DNA from: Xanthobacteraceae bacterium
GTDB taxonomy: Bacteria > Pseudomonadota > Alphaproteobacteria > Rhizobiales > Xanthobacteraceae
Direction of reading: 5' to 3'
Assembly (NCBI GenBank): GCA_024508855.1
Contig: JANINJ010000085.1
Location: 39,390-103,389, forward strand
Length of the DNA stretch: 64,000 bases
Shown here: positions 30,973 to 40,067 of the stretch, one piece after another
How positions within the stretch are numbered: position 1 is the stretch's first letter
Layout: each line of letters begins with the position of its first letter
Made by a program: the position numbers and the translations under genes
The notes under the pieces: generated by a model
The model's database searches: none
Told to the model about the DNA's origin: nothing
The model's input: the letters and a program-made list of their open reading frames with translations, nothing else

Positions 30973-31079
30973 GGCGCCTATCTCCCGATGTTCTTGCTTG
31001 TTGCCGAAAAGGCTACTCCCGCGAAGATGCTTGTCAATGCGGCCAGGATGCATGGCCGGTTGACGTGCGGACAGAACGC

Positions 31080-31859
31080 TTACGCATTGCGCGCCATCAA
31101 GCCGCCGTCGACCGGAATCACCACGCCGGTGAGGAAGGACGCCGCCGGCAGGCACAGGCTCAGCGTCATGTGCGCGACTTCCTCCGGATCGCCGTAGCGA
31201 TTGAGTGCGGTGCGGCGCTTCGCGTAGATCGCCTTCTGCTCGTCGGGAATCCGGGCGGTCATGCCGGTGGTGATCGGCCCCGGACAGATGCAGTTCACCG
31301 TGATGCCTTCGCGGCCAAGCTCCACCGCGAGCGAACGCGTCAGCCCGGTGACGCCGGCTTTCGCCGCCGAATACGGGCTGTGCAGCGCGGTCGCACCCAG
31401 CGCCTCGGTCGAGGCGATGTTGACGATGCGCGGGCACTTCGATTTGCGCAGGTAAGGCAACGCGGCGCGGATCATGCGCTGCTGGCCGGTGAGCATTACG
31501 GCGATGCCGCGATCCCACATCGCATCGTAGCCGCCGTCGTCGATCGGCAGCCGCGTCGAGATACCGGCATTGTTGACGACGATATCGAGACCGCCGAACT
31601 GCTTCGCGACATCGTCGACCACGCGCTTGACGTCATCGGCATCCGCGACGTCGAGCCGCCAAGCTTTCGCGCTGCCACCGTGCGCCACCATGTCGTCCGC
31701 GACAATCTTCGCGCCCTCCTCGCTCACGTCCGTCACCGCGACATTGGCGCCTTCCGCCGCGAACACGCGCGCGGTAGCACGTCCCATGCCGCTCGCGGCA
31801 CCAGTGACGATCACGGTCAGCCCCTTGACCGAGCGACTGAGTTGCTTGAAATCCGACAT
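31080..31859 (-). CDS. SDR-family oxidoreductase
   Basis: NAD(P)-dependent short-chain dehydrogenase/reductase, 259 residues. Cofactor motif TGAASGMG, NNAG structural motif, and catalytic Ser...YSAAK are present, with the C-terminal PVDGGLMA typical of classical SDRs. It precedes the TauD gene and is divergent from another SDR (31991). The two SDRs plus the dioxygenase may act on one substrate, but this is inference. Confidence 0.9.
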   Translation of the reverse strand: MSDFKQLSRSVKGLTVIVTGAASGMGRATARVFAAEGANVAVTDVSEEGAKIVADDMVAHGGSAKAWRLDVADADDVKRVVDDVAKQFGGLDIVVNNAGISTRLPIDDGGYDAMWDRGIAVMLTGQQRMIRAALPYLRKSKCPRIVNIASTEALGATALHSPYSAAKAGVTGLTRSLAVELGREGITVNCICPGPITTGMTARIPDEQKAIYAKRRTALNRYGDPEEVAHMTLSLCLPAASFLTGVVIPVDGGLMARNA

Positions 31860-31990
31860 GCATTCCCTCTCGTGGAATTTTCCAAGGCGTCATCACGCGC
31901 CAATTGACATCACTTGCGCATCAAGCTTGCATCGATGCGAAGAGACGTCAAATGCTGCCGTCGATCAAACGGATGTGGGGAAATGCTTCG

Positions 31991-32725
31991 ATGAACGAAC
32001 TGGATTTTAGCGGCAAGCGCGCGCTGGTGATCGGCGGCTCGAGCGGCATCGGCAACGGTATCGCGCAGGCCTATCGCGCGCGCGGCGCAACCGTGCACAT
32101 CTGCGGGACCAAGCCGAGTTCGGCGGGTTATATCGGCGTCGAAGGATCCGATCTCGATGGTCTCGACTATGCGCAGCTCGACGTCAGCGATCCGCACGCC
32201 GTCGAGAACTTCAAACCGAATTTCGACAGCCTCGACATTCTGGTGCTGGCACAGGGCGCGGTGATCTACAGCCGCGGCGAATTCGCCATGGACGGCTTTC
32301 GCAAGGTACTCGAAGTCAACTTGATGAGCCTGATGGCCTGCGCTGGAAAATTCCACCCGATGCTGAAAGCAAGCAAGGGCACGCTGATCATCATCAGTTC
32401 GGTGGCCGCCTTCCATTCCACCAAGGGCAACCCCGCCTACAACGCATCGAAGACCGGTGCGTTCGGGTTGACGCGCACGCTCGCACAGGCGTGGGCGGAG
32501 GACGGCATTCGCGTCAACGGCATCGCGCCGGGGCTGGTCGATACCAAGATGACCAAGGTCACCACCGCTAATCCGAAACGCCGCGACGGCGCGATCGAGA
32601 ATATTCCCTTGAAGCGCCTCGGCACGCCGCAGGACATGGCCGGCGCGGCCCTGTTCCTCGCCTCACCGTTGGCCGGTTACGTCACCGGCCAGACGCTGGT
32701 GGTCGATGGCGGTCTGATCCTGTGA
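31991..32725 (+). CDS. SDR-family oxidoreductase
   Basis: 244 residues from ATG 31991. Cofactor loop GGSSGIGNG, an altered LAQGA in place of NNAG, catalytic Ser in ISSVAAFHS and YNASK, and the end VVDGGLIL. Other in-frame starts upstream (31904) add residues with no similarity. Divergent from the previous SDR; convergent with the DUF459 gene 16 bases away. Confidence 0.9.
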   Translation: MNELDFSGKRALVIGGSSGIGNGIAQAYRARGATVHICGTKPSSAGYIGVEGSDLDGLDYAQLDVSDPHAVENFKPNFDSLDILVLAQGAVIYSRGEFAMDGFRKVLEVNLMSLMACAGKFHPMLKASKGTLIIISSVAAFHSTKGNPAYNASKTGAFGLTRTLAQAWAEDGIRVNGIAPGLVDTKMTKVTTANPKRRDGAIENIPLKRLGTPQDMAGAALFLASPLAGYVTGQTLVVDGGLIL

Positions 32726-32740
32726 TGAACAGCTAACGGG

Positions 32741-34327
32741 TCAGCGGAACAGCCGCGACAGCCAGTCGGCCGGTCCCGGCGGCGGCGGCATCTGCCGCTG
32801 GATGTAGATCCGCCGCTGCGAGCCGTCGCCATAGACGACGACCCGCTGATCCGACGGCGGCCTCACGACATGGCGTTTTTTCTGTTTGTCGGCGGCGGCT
32901 GCGGGAGCCGTTCCGCGCTGCGCGGGCTCGGGCGTGACGGACGCGACCACCGGATCGCCGGCCTTCTCGCGCGCGATCTCGCGCCGCGGCCAGGCATAAT
33001 CGTCGGCGCGGCCGGCCGGCGCGGCCAACGGATCGCCCTTCACCAGCGTGCGTGTCACCAGCGGATCGACTGACACCGGGCGCGAGTTCGCGCCGCCGAG
33101 CAATTCGTCGGTGCCGACCGATGAGGCCACCAGCGGCATGATCGGCCCGGCGATCGGGCGCGGCGCCGGACCTTCCGGCTTGGCGTTGGCATCCGGCGTG
33201 CTGGTCTCGGCGGGAATTTCGATCACGTTGGGGCGGTTGGCCAGCAGGCGGGTGATCTCGCGCTCGACATAATGCGCGAGCTTGCGCGCGCCGGCCTTGG
33301 TGAAGAAGACGCCATCATAGGAGCGCAGGCGGCGGGTCTGGCCCTCGAAGTCCGGTCCCTGCAGGACGTAGCGGCCCGCTTCGTCGACGAAGCCATCCCA
33401 CACGTCCACATAGGTGATGCCGGCGCGCCCGGCGGCGTCGCGATACAGCGAATCCAGAAACAGCGCATCCGCCGTCGACTTGGTGCCGCGGATCGCCGGC
33501 AGGCCGACCCAGAGCACCGGCACGCCCTTCGATTTCAGGACGGCGATCATCTCGTCGATCTTCTTGGTGTAAAGCTCGGCCCAGCGCTCGTCGTGGAACG
33601 GATGCACGCCCTGCGCTGCACGGCCGCGCTCCGGCGCCATGATCGACGACCCGTCGTCATCGTCGTCGGCAGCATCCGCCGGCCCGTCGGTCGGTGCAGC
33701 CGCCTTGTCGTCCGGCTTGGCGTGCGGGTCCTTCTTGTCGGATTTCTTTTCCGCGGCCGGTTCGCGGATCGGCATGCGGTCGTGCAGGCCGAGCATCACG
33801 ACGATGGCCTCGGGCTTCTCGTTGGCGAGAATTTCCTTGGCCGCCGCGGTCCAATCCGACGGCTCGCCCTTCGGCTGGTAACGCAGCAGACCGGATACCG
33901 TCTTGTGCTTGCGGACGACGCCCAGTTGATCCGGCGAGTCGCTCAACGCGTCTTCGAGCCCGTAGCCGAGCCAGTCGGCCATCGCATCGCCCAGCACCAG
34001 CACGTAGTGCTCGGAGGGCGTCTCGCGCTTCTCGGGCGGGGGCGCGCGCGAATAATCTTCGCGGCGTTCCGGAGCGCGCTGCGGTGGCGGTTGCCGGAAC
34101 GGCGAGAAGAACGGACCGTCATCGCCGCCGAACCAGCCGCCACCGCCACGCTGTTGGCGCTGCGGCGACGGGCCGTTGAAAAACGGAAAGAGCTGCGCCG
34201 AGGCCGGCGCGATGATGCCGAACAGCATGGCCCCCGCGACGGCCAGCACCATCAGCGGGCCTCGCTCGGTCAACAGGCGCAGCAAGGACTTCGGTTTCGG
34301 CATCTGCTTCAATCGCGGCAATGACAT
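32741..34327 (-). CDS. DUF459 SGNH-fold exported protein
   Basis: 528 residues. An N-terminal membrane segment (about residues 22-44) acts as signal or anchor. A Pro/Gln/Arg/Gly-rich linker follows, then an SGNH-hydrolase-like domain (VLVLGDAMADWLGYGLEDAL, GLHDRMP, and the late SYDGVFFTKAGARKLAHYVE) interrupted by a Lys/Asp-rich insert (AAEKKSDKKDPHAKPDD). The C-terminal tail is low complexity. The usual GDS nucleophile appears as GDA, so classical esterase activity is doubtful, as in other DUF459 proteins. Likely an envelope protein of Rhizobiales. Confidence 0.82.
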   Translation of the reverse strand: MSLPRLKQMPKPKSLLRLLTERGPLMVLAVAGAMLFGIIAPASAQLFPFFNGPSPQRQQRGGGGWFGGDDGPFFSPFRQPPPQRAPERREDYSRAPPPEKRETPSEHYVLVLGDAMADWLGYGLEDALSDSPDQLGVVRKHKTVSGLLRYQPKGEPSDWTAAAKEILANEKPEAIVVMLGLHDRMPIREPAAEKKSDKKDPHAKPDDKAAAPTDGPADAADDDDDGSSIMAPERGRAAQGVHPFHDERWAELYTKKIDEMIAVLKSKGVPVLWVGLPAIRGTKSTADALFLDSLYRDAAGRAGITYVDVWDGFVDEAGRYVLQGPDFEGQTRRLRSYDGVFFTKAGARKLAHYVEREITRLLANRPNVIEIPAETSTPDANAKPEGPAPRPIAGPIMPLVASSVGTDELLGGANSRPVSVDPLVTRTLVKGDPLAAPAGRADDYAWPRREIAREKAGDPVVASVTPEPAQRGTAPAAAADKQKKRHVVRPPSDQRVVVYGDGSQRRIYIQRQMPPPPGPADWLSRLFR

Positions 34328-34483
34328 TCGGGCCTGAAGACAGGCGCGGGTCTGAAGATAAACACAAATTCGGGCCGGAACCGGGCAATCGTCCCGGCCG
34401 GCACATACCCTATAAATCGGCCCCGCCCTGCCACCGTCAAGCCTGCCGGGGAAATCTCTCCACGGCAGGGTGAACGGATGTCC

Positions 34484-35395
34484 TCAGGCGTCCTCGCGGA
34501 CCATTTCGAGCCCCATTCGCCGGTCGATCCGTCGCGCCAGTTCCGCGCTCACCGGGGTCATCGGCAAACGAACCTCCGGACTGTCGATCAACCCCTGCCG
34601 CCACAGCCAATGCTTGATCGGCGCGGGACTGGGTTCCGCGAACAGCAGGCGGGGCAGATCGGAAAGCCCGCTCCAGGCAGCCAGCGCGGCGGCCTGGTTG
34701 CCCGCGCGGACGTGGCCGACGATCAGCGCGAACGCTGCGGTTTCGACATGAGCGGCGGCGAGGATGCCGCCGTCCGCGCCTTGCACCAGCGCACTGTAGA
34801 ACAGCGCATCCTCTCCGGTCATGACCGAGAAGCCCGACGAGCGGCGGCACAGCAGATCCACCGATTGCAGCATATCGGCCGAGCAATCCTTGACGCCGAC
34901 GATGTTGGCGCGCTCGGCAAGCCGCAACATGGTGTCGTTGCCGATGTTCACCGCCGTTCGATATGGAATGTTGTAGAGCATGACCGGCCGCGCGGTCGCA
35001 TCAGCAAGCGCGGAGAAATGCAGATAGAGGCCGTGCTGCGACGGACGCGTATAGGACGGCGCGGAAATCAGATAGCCGTCGACCGGCCATCGTTCGGTGC
35101 TCACCAGCGCTGCAGCGACCTTGCGCGTATCGCTGCCCGCAAGTCCAAGAAAGAGCGGCAGGCGTCGCCCGAGACGTTGAAGTTCGCCAGCGCAGACCGC
35201 AACCAGGCGTTCGGTCTCTGCATCGTCGAGGGTCAGTCCCTCGCCGGTCGTCGCGGCAAGGATGAAGCCATCGATCGCCACGGTCGCGTAGTAACGAACC
35301 AGCCGGCGCAACGAGGCTTCATCGAGATGGCCGTCGCGGAACGGCGTCACCAGCGGAAGCCAGATGCCGGTCGGTCTTGGATGAGGTGCAGACAT
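34484..35395 (-). CDS. DapA/NAL-superfamily class I aldolase
   Basis: 303-residue (beta/alpha)8 lyase of the dihydrodipicolinate synthase / N-acetylneuraminate lyase group. Schiff-base Lys is in IVGVKDCSAD, the catalytic Tyr in MLYNIPYRTAV and the substrate carboxylate loop in ATTGEGLTL. Position away from lysine genes and divergence in the N-terminus suggest it may not be the housekeeping DapA. It may act on a keto acid or pyruvate-derived sugar acid. The ATG follows GGAGACC. Confidence 0.85.
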   Translation of the reverse strand: MSAPHPRPTGIWLPLVTPFRDGHLDEASLRRLVRYYATVAIDGFILAATTGEGLTLDDAETERLVAVCAGELQRLGRRLPLFLGLAGSDTRKVAAALVSTERWPVDGYLISAPSYTRPSQHGLYLHFSALADATARPVMLYNIPYRTAVNIGNDTMLRLAERANIVGVKDCSADMLQSVDLLCRRSSGFSVMTGEDALFYSALVQGADGGILAAAHVETAAFALIVGHVRAGNQAAALAAWSGLSDLPRLLFAEPSPAPIKHWLWRQGLIDSPEVRLPMTPVSAELARRIDRRMGLEMVREDA

Positions 35396-35601
35396 TGCAG
35401 GGTCTCCTGTTCAAGCCGGGAACGGAGACGTCGCGATTCACCCCGTCCGAACCGGCGGGGTTGAAGGTGGTCTGATGCGAAGGAGTGACTACGCGCGCAG
35501 ACGGCCTGCCCCGATGAGGGCAGCGCGTTTGCTGATGCTGTGAAAGGCGCAAGTCATGTGTCGCTCATGCGCTCCGCCGTGTGCGGAGTCAAGCGGGCGC
35601 T

Positions 35602-37032
35602 TCAGCGCCCGCGCAACCGGTCCAGCACGTCCGATGACGCAAAACCGTCCGCCGCCGTCCCGATCGAGGCCTGGAAGCTGCGCAATGCATCGCGGGTCAG
35701 GCTGCCGATCTGGCCGTCCGGCGTACCGCGATAGAAGCCGCGCTGGGCGAGCAACTGCTGCAATTCGAGCCGCTCGTTGCGGGACAGCACCCGCTCCTGC
35801 CGCGGCCATGCCTGCACGAACGGCTGGCCGCCGCGCAACCGGTCGGCGAAGTGGCCGATGGCGAGCGCATAGGCTTCGGCCGGATTGTATTTCATGATGA
35901 CGCGGAAATTCTGCAGCATCAGGAAGCCTGGACCTTCGGCGCCTGCGGGCGCGAGCAAATAAGCCTTGTCGGCGCCGTGCGGGAACGGTTTGCCGCGAGG
36001 GCGCTTGAGCCCGAGGTGCTGCCATTGCGCCAGCGTCATCGCTTTGGCGCGATCCGCCAGCATGTAGTTGAAGCCGCGCGGCACCTCGACCTCGTAGCCC
36101 CAGGTCTTGCCGGTCTGCCAGCCATCTTTCTTCAGGTTGTTGGCGGTGGAGGCGATCAGGTCGGCCGGGTTGTCGACTACGTCGCGGCGGCCGTCGCCGT
36201 CGAAGTCGACCGCGTAGCGCTTGAACGAGGTCGGCATGAACTGGGTGCCGCCGAACGCGCCGGCCCACGAGCCGCGCAAGTGATCCGGCCGCACGTCGCC
36301 GCGATGCAGGATTTCCAGCGCCGAGAGGAATTCATCCTTGAAGTAGGCCTGCCGGCGACCGATGCAGGCGAGCGTCGCTGTGGAATTCACCACGCTGCGG
36401 TCGCCGCCCTGGGTGCCGTAGTTCGACTCGATGCCCCAGATCGAGGCGACGATGTAGCGATCGACGCCGTAGGCGCGCTCCATCGCATCGAACTGCGGCT
36501 TGTACTGCGCAAGGATTTCACGGCCGCGCGCGATGCGGGCGTCGCTGACGAGAATATCGAGATAGTCCCAGATCGCCTTGGTGAATTCGGGCTGCGAATC
36601 CATCAGGTCCATCAGCCGCAGGTCGGGCGTCAGGCCTGCGGTGAAGCGTTCGAAGCTCTCGCGCGAGACACCGCGCCGCGCGGCATCCGGCCACATCGAG
36701 GCGACGCAATTGGGAAAGTTTGCAGCCGCCTGCCGGATCGCGCCTGCCGTCATCAGCGGATTGCCCGAGGCGCCGTCCTCGCCGCTCCACGGCAGCGCCG
36801 CCGAACTCGAGGCGGGGGCCTGCGACGGCGCGAGCGCGCGCTGCGATGGCGTGCGCTGCGTGATCGAGCCGGTAAAGATGTTGTCGAAGAAGCTCAGCGG
36901 CCCGCCGCCGCTGGCCGATTGCGCAAGCGCGGCCGTCGGCAATACGGCGCCCGACAAGGTCGCGGCGCACAGCGCCAGCACACCCGCCGTCCTGCCGATT
37001 GCCCGCCGCTTGCGCATCATCGTTCCAGCCAT
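35602..37032 (-). CDS. Lytic murein transglycosylase, MltB family, with peptidoglycan-binding domain
   Basis: 476-residue periplasmic enzyme that cleaves peptidoglycan to 1,6-anhydromuropeptides. A signal peptide (RRAIGRTAGVLALCAATLSG) is followed by a disordered Ser/Pro region. The SLT_2/MltB domain contains the catalytic Glu in SIWGIESNYGT, then AGAFGGTQFMPTSFKRYAVD and GDGRRDVVDNPADLIASTAN. A C-terminal PG_binding_1 domain (LQQLLAQRGFYRGTPDGQIG, TRDALRSFQ) binds the wall. Start at 37032 is favoured by a GAGG site; 37038 and 37020 are alternatives. Divergent from galU. Confidence 0.92.
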   Translation of the reverse strand: MAGTMMRKRRAIGRTAGVLALCAATLSGAVLPTAALAQSASGGGPLSFFDNIFTGSITQRTPSQRALAPSQAPASSSAALPWSGEDGASGNPLMTAGAIRQAAANFPNCVASMWPDAARRGVSRESFERFTAGLTPDLRLMDLMDSQPEFTKAIWDYLDILVSDARIARGREILAQYKPQFDAMERAYGVDRYIVASIWGIESNYGTQGGDRSVVNSTATLACIGRRQAYFKDEFLSALEILHRGDVRPDHLRGSWAGAFGGTQFMPTSFKRYAVDFDGDGRRDVVDNPADLIASTANNLKKDGWQTGKTWGYEVEVPRGFNYMLADRAKAMTLAQWQHLGLKRPRGKPFPHGADKAYLLAPAGAEGPGFLMLQNFRVIMKYNPAEAYALAIGHFADRLRGGQPFVQAWPRQERVLSRNERLELQQLLAQRGFYRGTPDGQIGSLTRDALRSFQASIGTAADGFASSDVLDRLRGR

Positions 37033-37297
37033 TCGCATTCCTCAACCCTATCCGGAAATTCCGCCGTTTTCAGGAGGCCTCGTCAGGGTTTCCATCAGCT
37101 TAACAGGCCGGCACTTTTTCGCGAACCGGTCCCGGCATTTGGTCGCAGTCCACAGCCGGTCGACTGGAACATGGGTAAACGGGCACCACACATCCGCCTT
37201 TGTTGTTGGCTGCAAACGGGATACCAATTCGGTGCCGGTCCCTTGCTAATCCCTTGCCGGGTTCCGGCATCCGTCCGACAGCCAACCAAGAGTCCTC

Positions 37298-38167
37298 ATG
37301 AAAATCCGCAAAGCTGTGTTCCCGGTCGCCGGTCTCGGCACCCGCGTCCTGCCCGCCACCAAGGCGATGCCGAAGGAAATGCTGACCATCGTCGACCGCC
37401 CGCTGATCCAGTACGTGGTGGACGAGGCGAAGGAAGCCGGCATCGAGCATTTCATCTTCGTCACCGGGCGCAACAAGGGCGTGATCGAAGATCATTTCGA
37501 CCGCATGTTCGAACTCGACACCACGCTCGAGACTCGCGGCAAGAAGGCCGAGCAGGAATTGCTGGAGCAGTTTCAGCCGCCCGCGGGTGCGATGAGCTTC
37601 ACCCGGCAGCAGGCGCCGCTCGGCCTCGGCCACGCGGTATGGTGCGCGCGCGACATCGTCGGCGACGAACCGTTCGCCGTGGTGCTGCCGGACGAACTGG
37701 TGCTCAACACGCCGGGCGTGCTGAAGCAGATGATCGCGGCGGCCGGCGCGCTGGGCGATGGCGCCAACCTGCTCGCGGTGGAAGCCGTGCCGGAAGACAT
37801 GACGCACAATTACGGTGTGGTCGGCGTCGGCGAACGGCTCGGCAAGGTATTCGCCATCGACGGCATGGTGGAGAAGCCGCCGAAGGGCACCGCGCCGTCG
37901 AACCTCTCGATCACCGGGCGATACATCCTGCAGCCGGAGATCTTCAAGATTCTCGAAACGCAGGAACGCGGCGCCGGCAACGAGATCCAGTTGACCGATG
38001 CGATGAAGACGCTATCGCAAAGCCAGAAATTCTACGGGCTGGAATTCGAGGGCGAACGCCACGACTGCGGCTCCAAGGCCGGCTTCCTGCGCGCCAACAT
38101 CGCCTACGGCATGGCGCGTCCCGAACTGCGCGAGGGCCTGCTCGCGGAGATGAAGAAGCATCTGTAA
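37298..38167 (+). CDS. galU: UTP-glucose-1-phosphate uridylyltransferase
   Basis: 289-residue nucleotidyltransferase forming UDP-glucose from UTP and glucose 1-phosphate, supplying envelope and exopolysaccharide synthesis. Signature N-terminus FPVAGLGTRVLPATKAMPKE, sugar-binding VDRPLIQYVVDEA and GLGHAVWCAR, and VEKPPKGTAPSN are all present. Normal length. Downstream 226 bases hold repeats only. Divergent from the MltB-type gene. Confidence 0.97.
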   Translation: MKIRKAVFPVAGLGTRVLPATKAMPKEMLTIVDRPLIQYVVDEAKEAGIEHFIFVTGRNKGVIEDHFDRMFELDTTLETRGKKAEQELLEQFQPPAGAMSFTRQQAPLGLGHAVWCARDIVGDEPFAVVLPDELVLNTPGVLKQMIAAAGALGDGANLLAVEAVPEDMTHNYGVVGVGERLGKVFAIDGMVEKPPKGTAPSNLSITGRYILQPEIFKILETQERGAGNEIQLTDAMKTLSQSQKFYGLEFEGERHDCGSKAGFLRANIAYGMARPELREGLLAEMKKHL

Positions 38168-38188
38168 CCGCGACGGTCACGAAAGCCG

Positions 38189-38271
38189 TCATCCTGAGGT
38201 GCATTGCGCAGCAATGCCTCGAAGGACGACGGCGATCCTTCGAGGCTCGCTGCGCTCGCACCTCAGGATGA
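38189..38271. repeat. Palindromic dispersed repeat, family A (copy 2)
   Basis: TCATCCTGAGGTGC at the left mirrors GCACCTCAGGATGA at the right, with internal CTCGAAGGAC and ATCCTTCGAGGCTCGC. Same family as 28029-28127, located 21 bases after the galU stop. Confidence 0.88.
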
Positions 38272-38290
38272 CGCCGTCGCGACACGGCGT

Positions 38291-38318
38291 ATGGATCCCC
38301 GCCTTCGCGGGGACGACA
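38291..38318. repeat. Dispersed repeat, family B (copy 1)
   Basis: Contains TCCCCGCCTTCGCGGGGA, a hairpin core with flanking ATGGA and CGACA. Related copies are at 39740-39766 (opposite orientation) and 39848-39879. Confidence 0.8.
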
Positions 38319-38393
38319 ACCACTTAGCTGCACTGGACACGCGCGCGGTTCCGCGACCATAGTGCCGCCATCAAACCCGATTGAGGAAACCCC

Positions 38394-39698
38394 ATGACCC
38401 GTTTCATCGCCCTTGCCGGCGCAAGCCTTCTCATGCTCGCAACACTTGCGCCGCAGGCACGCGCCGACGATCCGCCGAAGCTGCCGACCGCGGCGCAGAC
38501 CGATCCGGTCGCCAACAAGATCATGCAGGGTTTTCCGCCGCCGCCGGACAAGATCGTACGTTTCGGCGACGGTTCGAGCAGCAAATTCCCCGGCACGCGC
38601 TGGGCGTTCAGTCACATCCGCGAACTGTCGCCGACCGCGAACGTCTCGCGCGGCGAAGGCCCGATCGTGCAACTGCCGCGCGCCGAGCAGGACATCGACA
38701 AGATTCCCGTCACCACCATGGACGGCAAACAGATCACCTTCGGTGACGTGCCGGCGCTGACCTATACCGACGGCCTGCTGGTGCTGCACAAGGGCAAGGT
38801 CATCTACGAAAAATATTTCGGTGCCGGCGATCCGCACAAGCCGCACATCGCCTTCTCGGTGACGAAATCCTTCGTCGGCACGCTGGCGGCGATGCTGGTC
38901 GCGCAAGGCAAGCTCGATCCAGATGCGCAGATCGTCAAATACGTCCCCGAGCTGAAGGACTCGGCTTACGGCGACGCCACCGTGCGCGAAGTGATGGACA
39001 TGACCATCGGCGTCAAATACTCGGAGAACTACACCGATCCCAAGGCCGAGGTGTTCGACTACGCGCGCGCCGGCGGCATGATGCCGCTGCCGCCCAACTA
39101 TACCGGGCCGCGCTCGTTCTACGAATTCCTCGTCAAGCTGCAGAAGGAAGGCGAGCACGGCAAGGCCTTCGCCTACAAAACCTCCAACGCCGAAGTGCTG
39201 GCGTGGATCGTCAAGCGCGCATCCGGCCAGTCGCTGGCGGACCTACTGTCGAAAGAAATCTGGCAGAAGCTCGGCGCCGAGAACGATGCCTATTTCATGG
39301 TGGATTCGATCGGCACCGAATCCGGCGGCGGCGGACTGAACACCACGCTGCGCGACCTCGCCCGCTTCGGCGAGATGATCCGCAACAAGGGCAAGTTCAA
39401 CGGCCAGCAGGTGATCCCGGAGGCGGCGGCGCTGGAAGTCGCCAAGCCCGGCGACAAGTCGAAGTTCTCCGGCTACAAGACGCTGCCGGGCTGGTCCTAT
39501 CACGACATGTGGTGGCACACCGACAACGAGAACGGCGCGTTCGAGGCGCGCGGTATTTACGGCCAGGCGATCTACATCGATCCGAAGGCCGAGATGGTGA
39601 TCGTGCGCTACGCCTCGCATCCCTACGCCGGCAACCCCGCGAACGACCCGGTGACGCTGCCGGCGTTTTATGCGCTGGCGAAGGAACTGATGAAGTAA
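38394..39698 (+). CDS. Exported serine hydrolase (beta-lactamase fold, NylB-like)
   Basis: 434 residues with signal peptide (MTRFIALAGASLLMLATLAP, cleavage near ARA). The penicillin-binding-protein/beta-lactamase family nucleophile motif is SVTK in AFSVTKSFVG, followed by YKTSNAEVLAWIV (Tyr general base region) and the late HTDNENGAFEARGIYGQ. The GIYGQ-type ending resembles 6-aminohexanoate-dimer hydrolases and EstB-type esterases. Real substrate unknown; likely periplasmic amide or ester hydrolysis. Flanked on both sides by repeats. Confidence 0.87.
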   Translation: MTRFIALAGASLLMLATLAPQARADDPPKLPTAAQTDPVANKIMQGFPPPPDKIVRFGDGSSSKFPGTRWAFSHIRELSPTANVSRGEGPIVQLPRAEQDIDKIPVTTMDGKQITFGDVPALTYTDGLLVLHKGKVIYEKYFGAGDPHKPHIAFSVTKSFVGTLAAMLVAQGKLDPDAQIVKYVPELKDSAYGDATVREVMDMTIGVKYSENYTDPKAEVFDYARAGGMMPLPPNYTGPRSFYEFLVKLQKEGEHGKAFAYKTSNAEVLAWIVKRASGQSLADLLSKEIWQKLGAENDAYFMVDSIGTESGGGGLNTTLRDLARFGEMIRNKGKFNGQQVIPEAAALEVAKPGDKSKFSGYKTLPGWSYHDMWWHTDNENGAFEARGIYGQAIYIDPKAEMVIVRYASHPYAGNPANDPVTLPAFYALAKELMK

Positions 39699-39739
39699 CG
39701 CGGCGGCGCGCAAGCTGCCTAAATAACTAAATAACTCGG

Positions 39740-39766
39740 CGTCGTCCCCGCGAAGGCGGGGACCCT
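39740..39766. repeat. Dispersed repeat, family B (copy 2, inverted)
   Basis: CGTCGTCCCCGCGAAGGCGG continues into GGACCC. This is the reverse complement of the core seen at 38291 and 39848. It is about 40 bases after the serine hydrolase stop. Confidence 0.8.
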
Positions 39767-39847
39767 TACGCCGCGTCGCTCATGATGCGGACAACGCCCA
39801 TGATCCTTGATGGATGGCCATTCTGACCACAACCGTCAGGGGTTATG

Positions 39848-39879
39848 GGTCCCCGCCTTCGCGGGGACGACGATTGTCG
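39848..39879. repeat. Dispersed repeat, family B (copy 3)
   Basis: GGTCCCCGCCTTCGCGGGGA followed by CGACGATTGTCG, the same orientation as copy 1. With copy 2 it brackets an 80-base segment in opposite orientations. The 39699-40067 gap holds only these repeats and family A copy 3; no gene seen. Confidence 0.8.
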
Positions 39880-39910
39880 TGCTGCGAATCCGTCCACAAG
39901 ATCTCCGCCG

Positions 39911-40010
39911 TCATCCTGAGGTGCGCGCACTTGCGCGCCACGAAGGATGGTTGCCGGGCGCATTCATCCTTCGAGGCTCCACGCATTCGCGTGTCGCACC
40001 TCTGGATGAT
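39911..40010. repeat. Palindromic dispersed repeat, family A (copy 3)
   Basis: TCATCCTGAGGTGCGCGCAC at the left, with CGAAGGATGG, CATCCTTCGAGGCTCC and a slightly decayed right end GCACCTCTGGATGA. Same architecture and length as copy 1 (28029-28127). Confidence 0.85.
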
Positions 40011-40067
40011 GTCTTTACCTGAACATTTTGGATAGAATCGCAACCCTTCCCCGGCTATGACGAGACC

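Noticed and set aside
31519..31859. Long N-terminal extension of the TauD gene past 30972
   Set aside because: The frame is open to 31518, overlapping the SDR gene, but only sequence from 30972 matches the family and has a ribosome site.
35851..38271. An 806-codon plus-strand frame
   Set aside because: It runs antisense to the MltB-type gene, through the intergenic gap and then out of frame across galU; no coding features.
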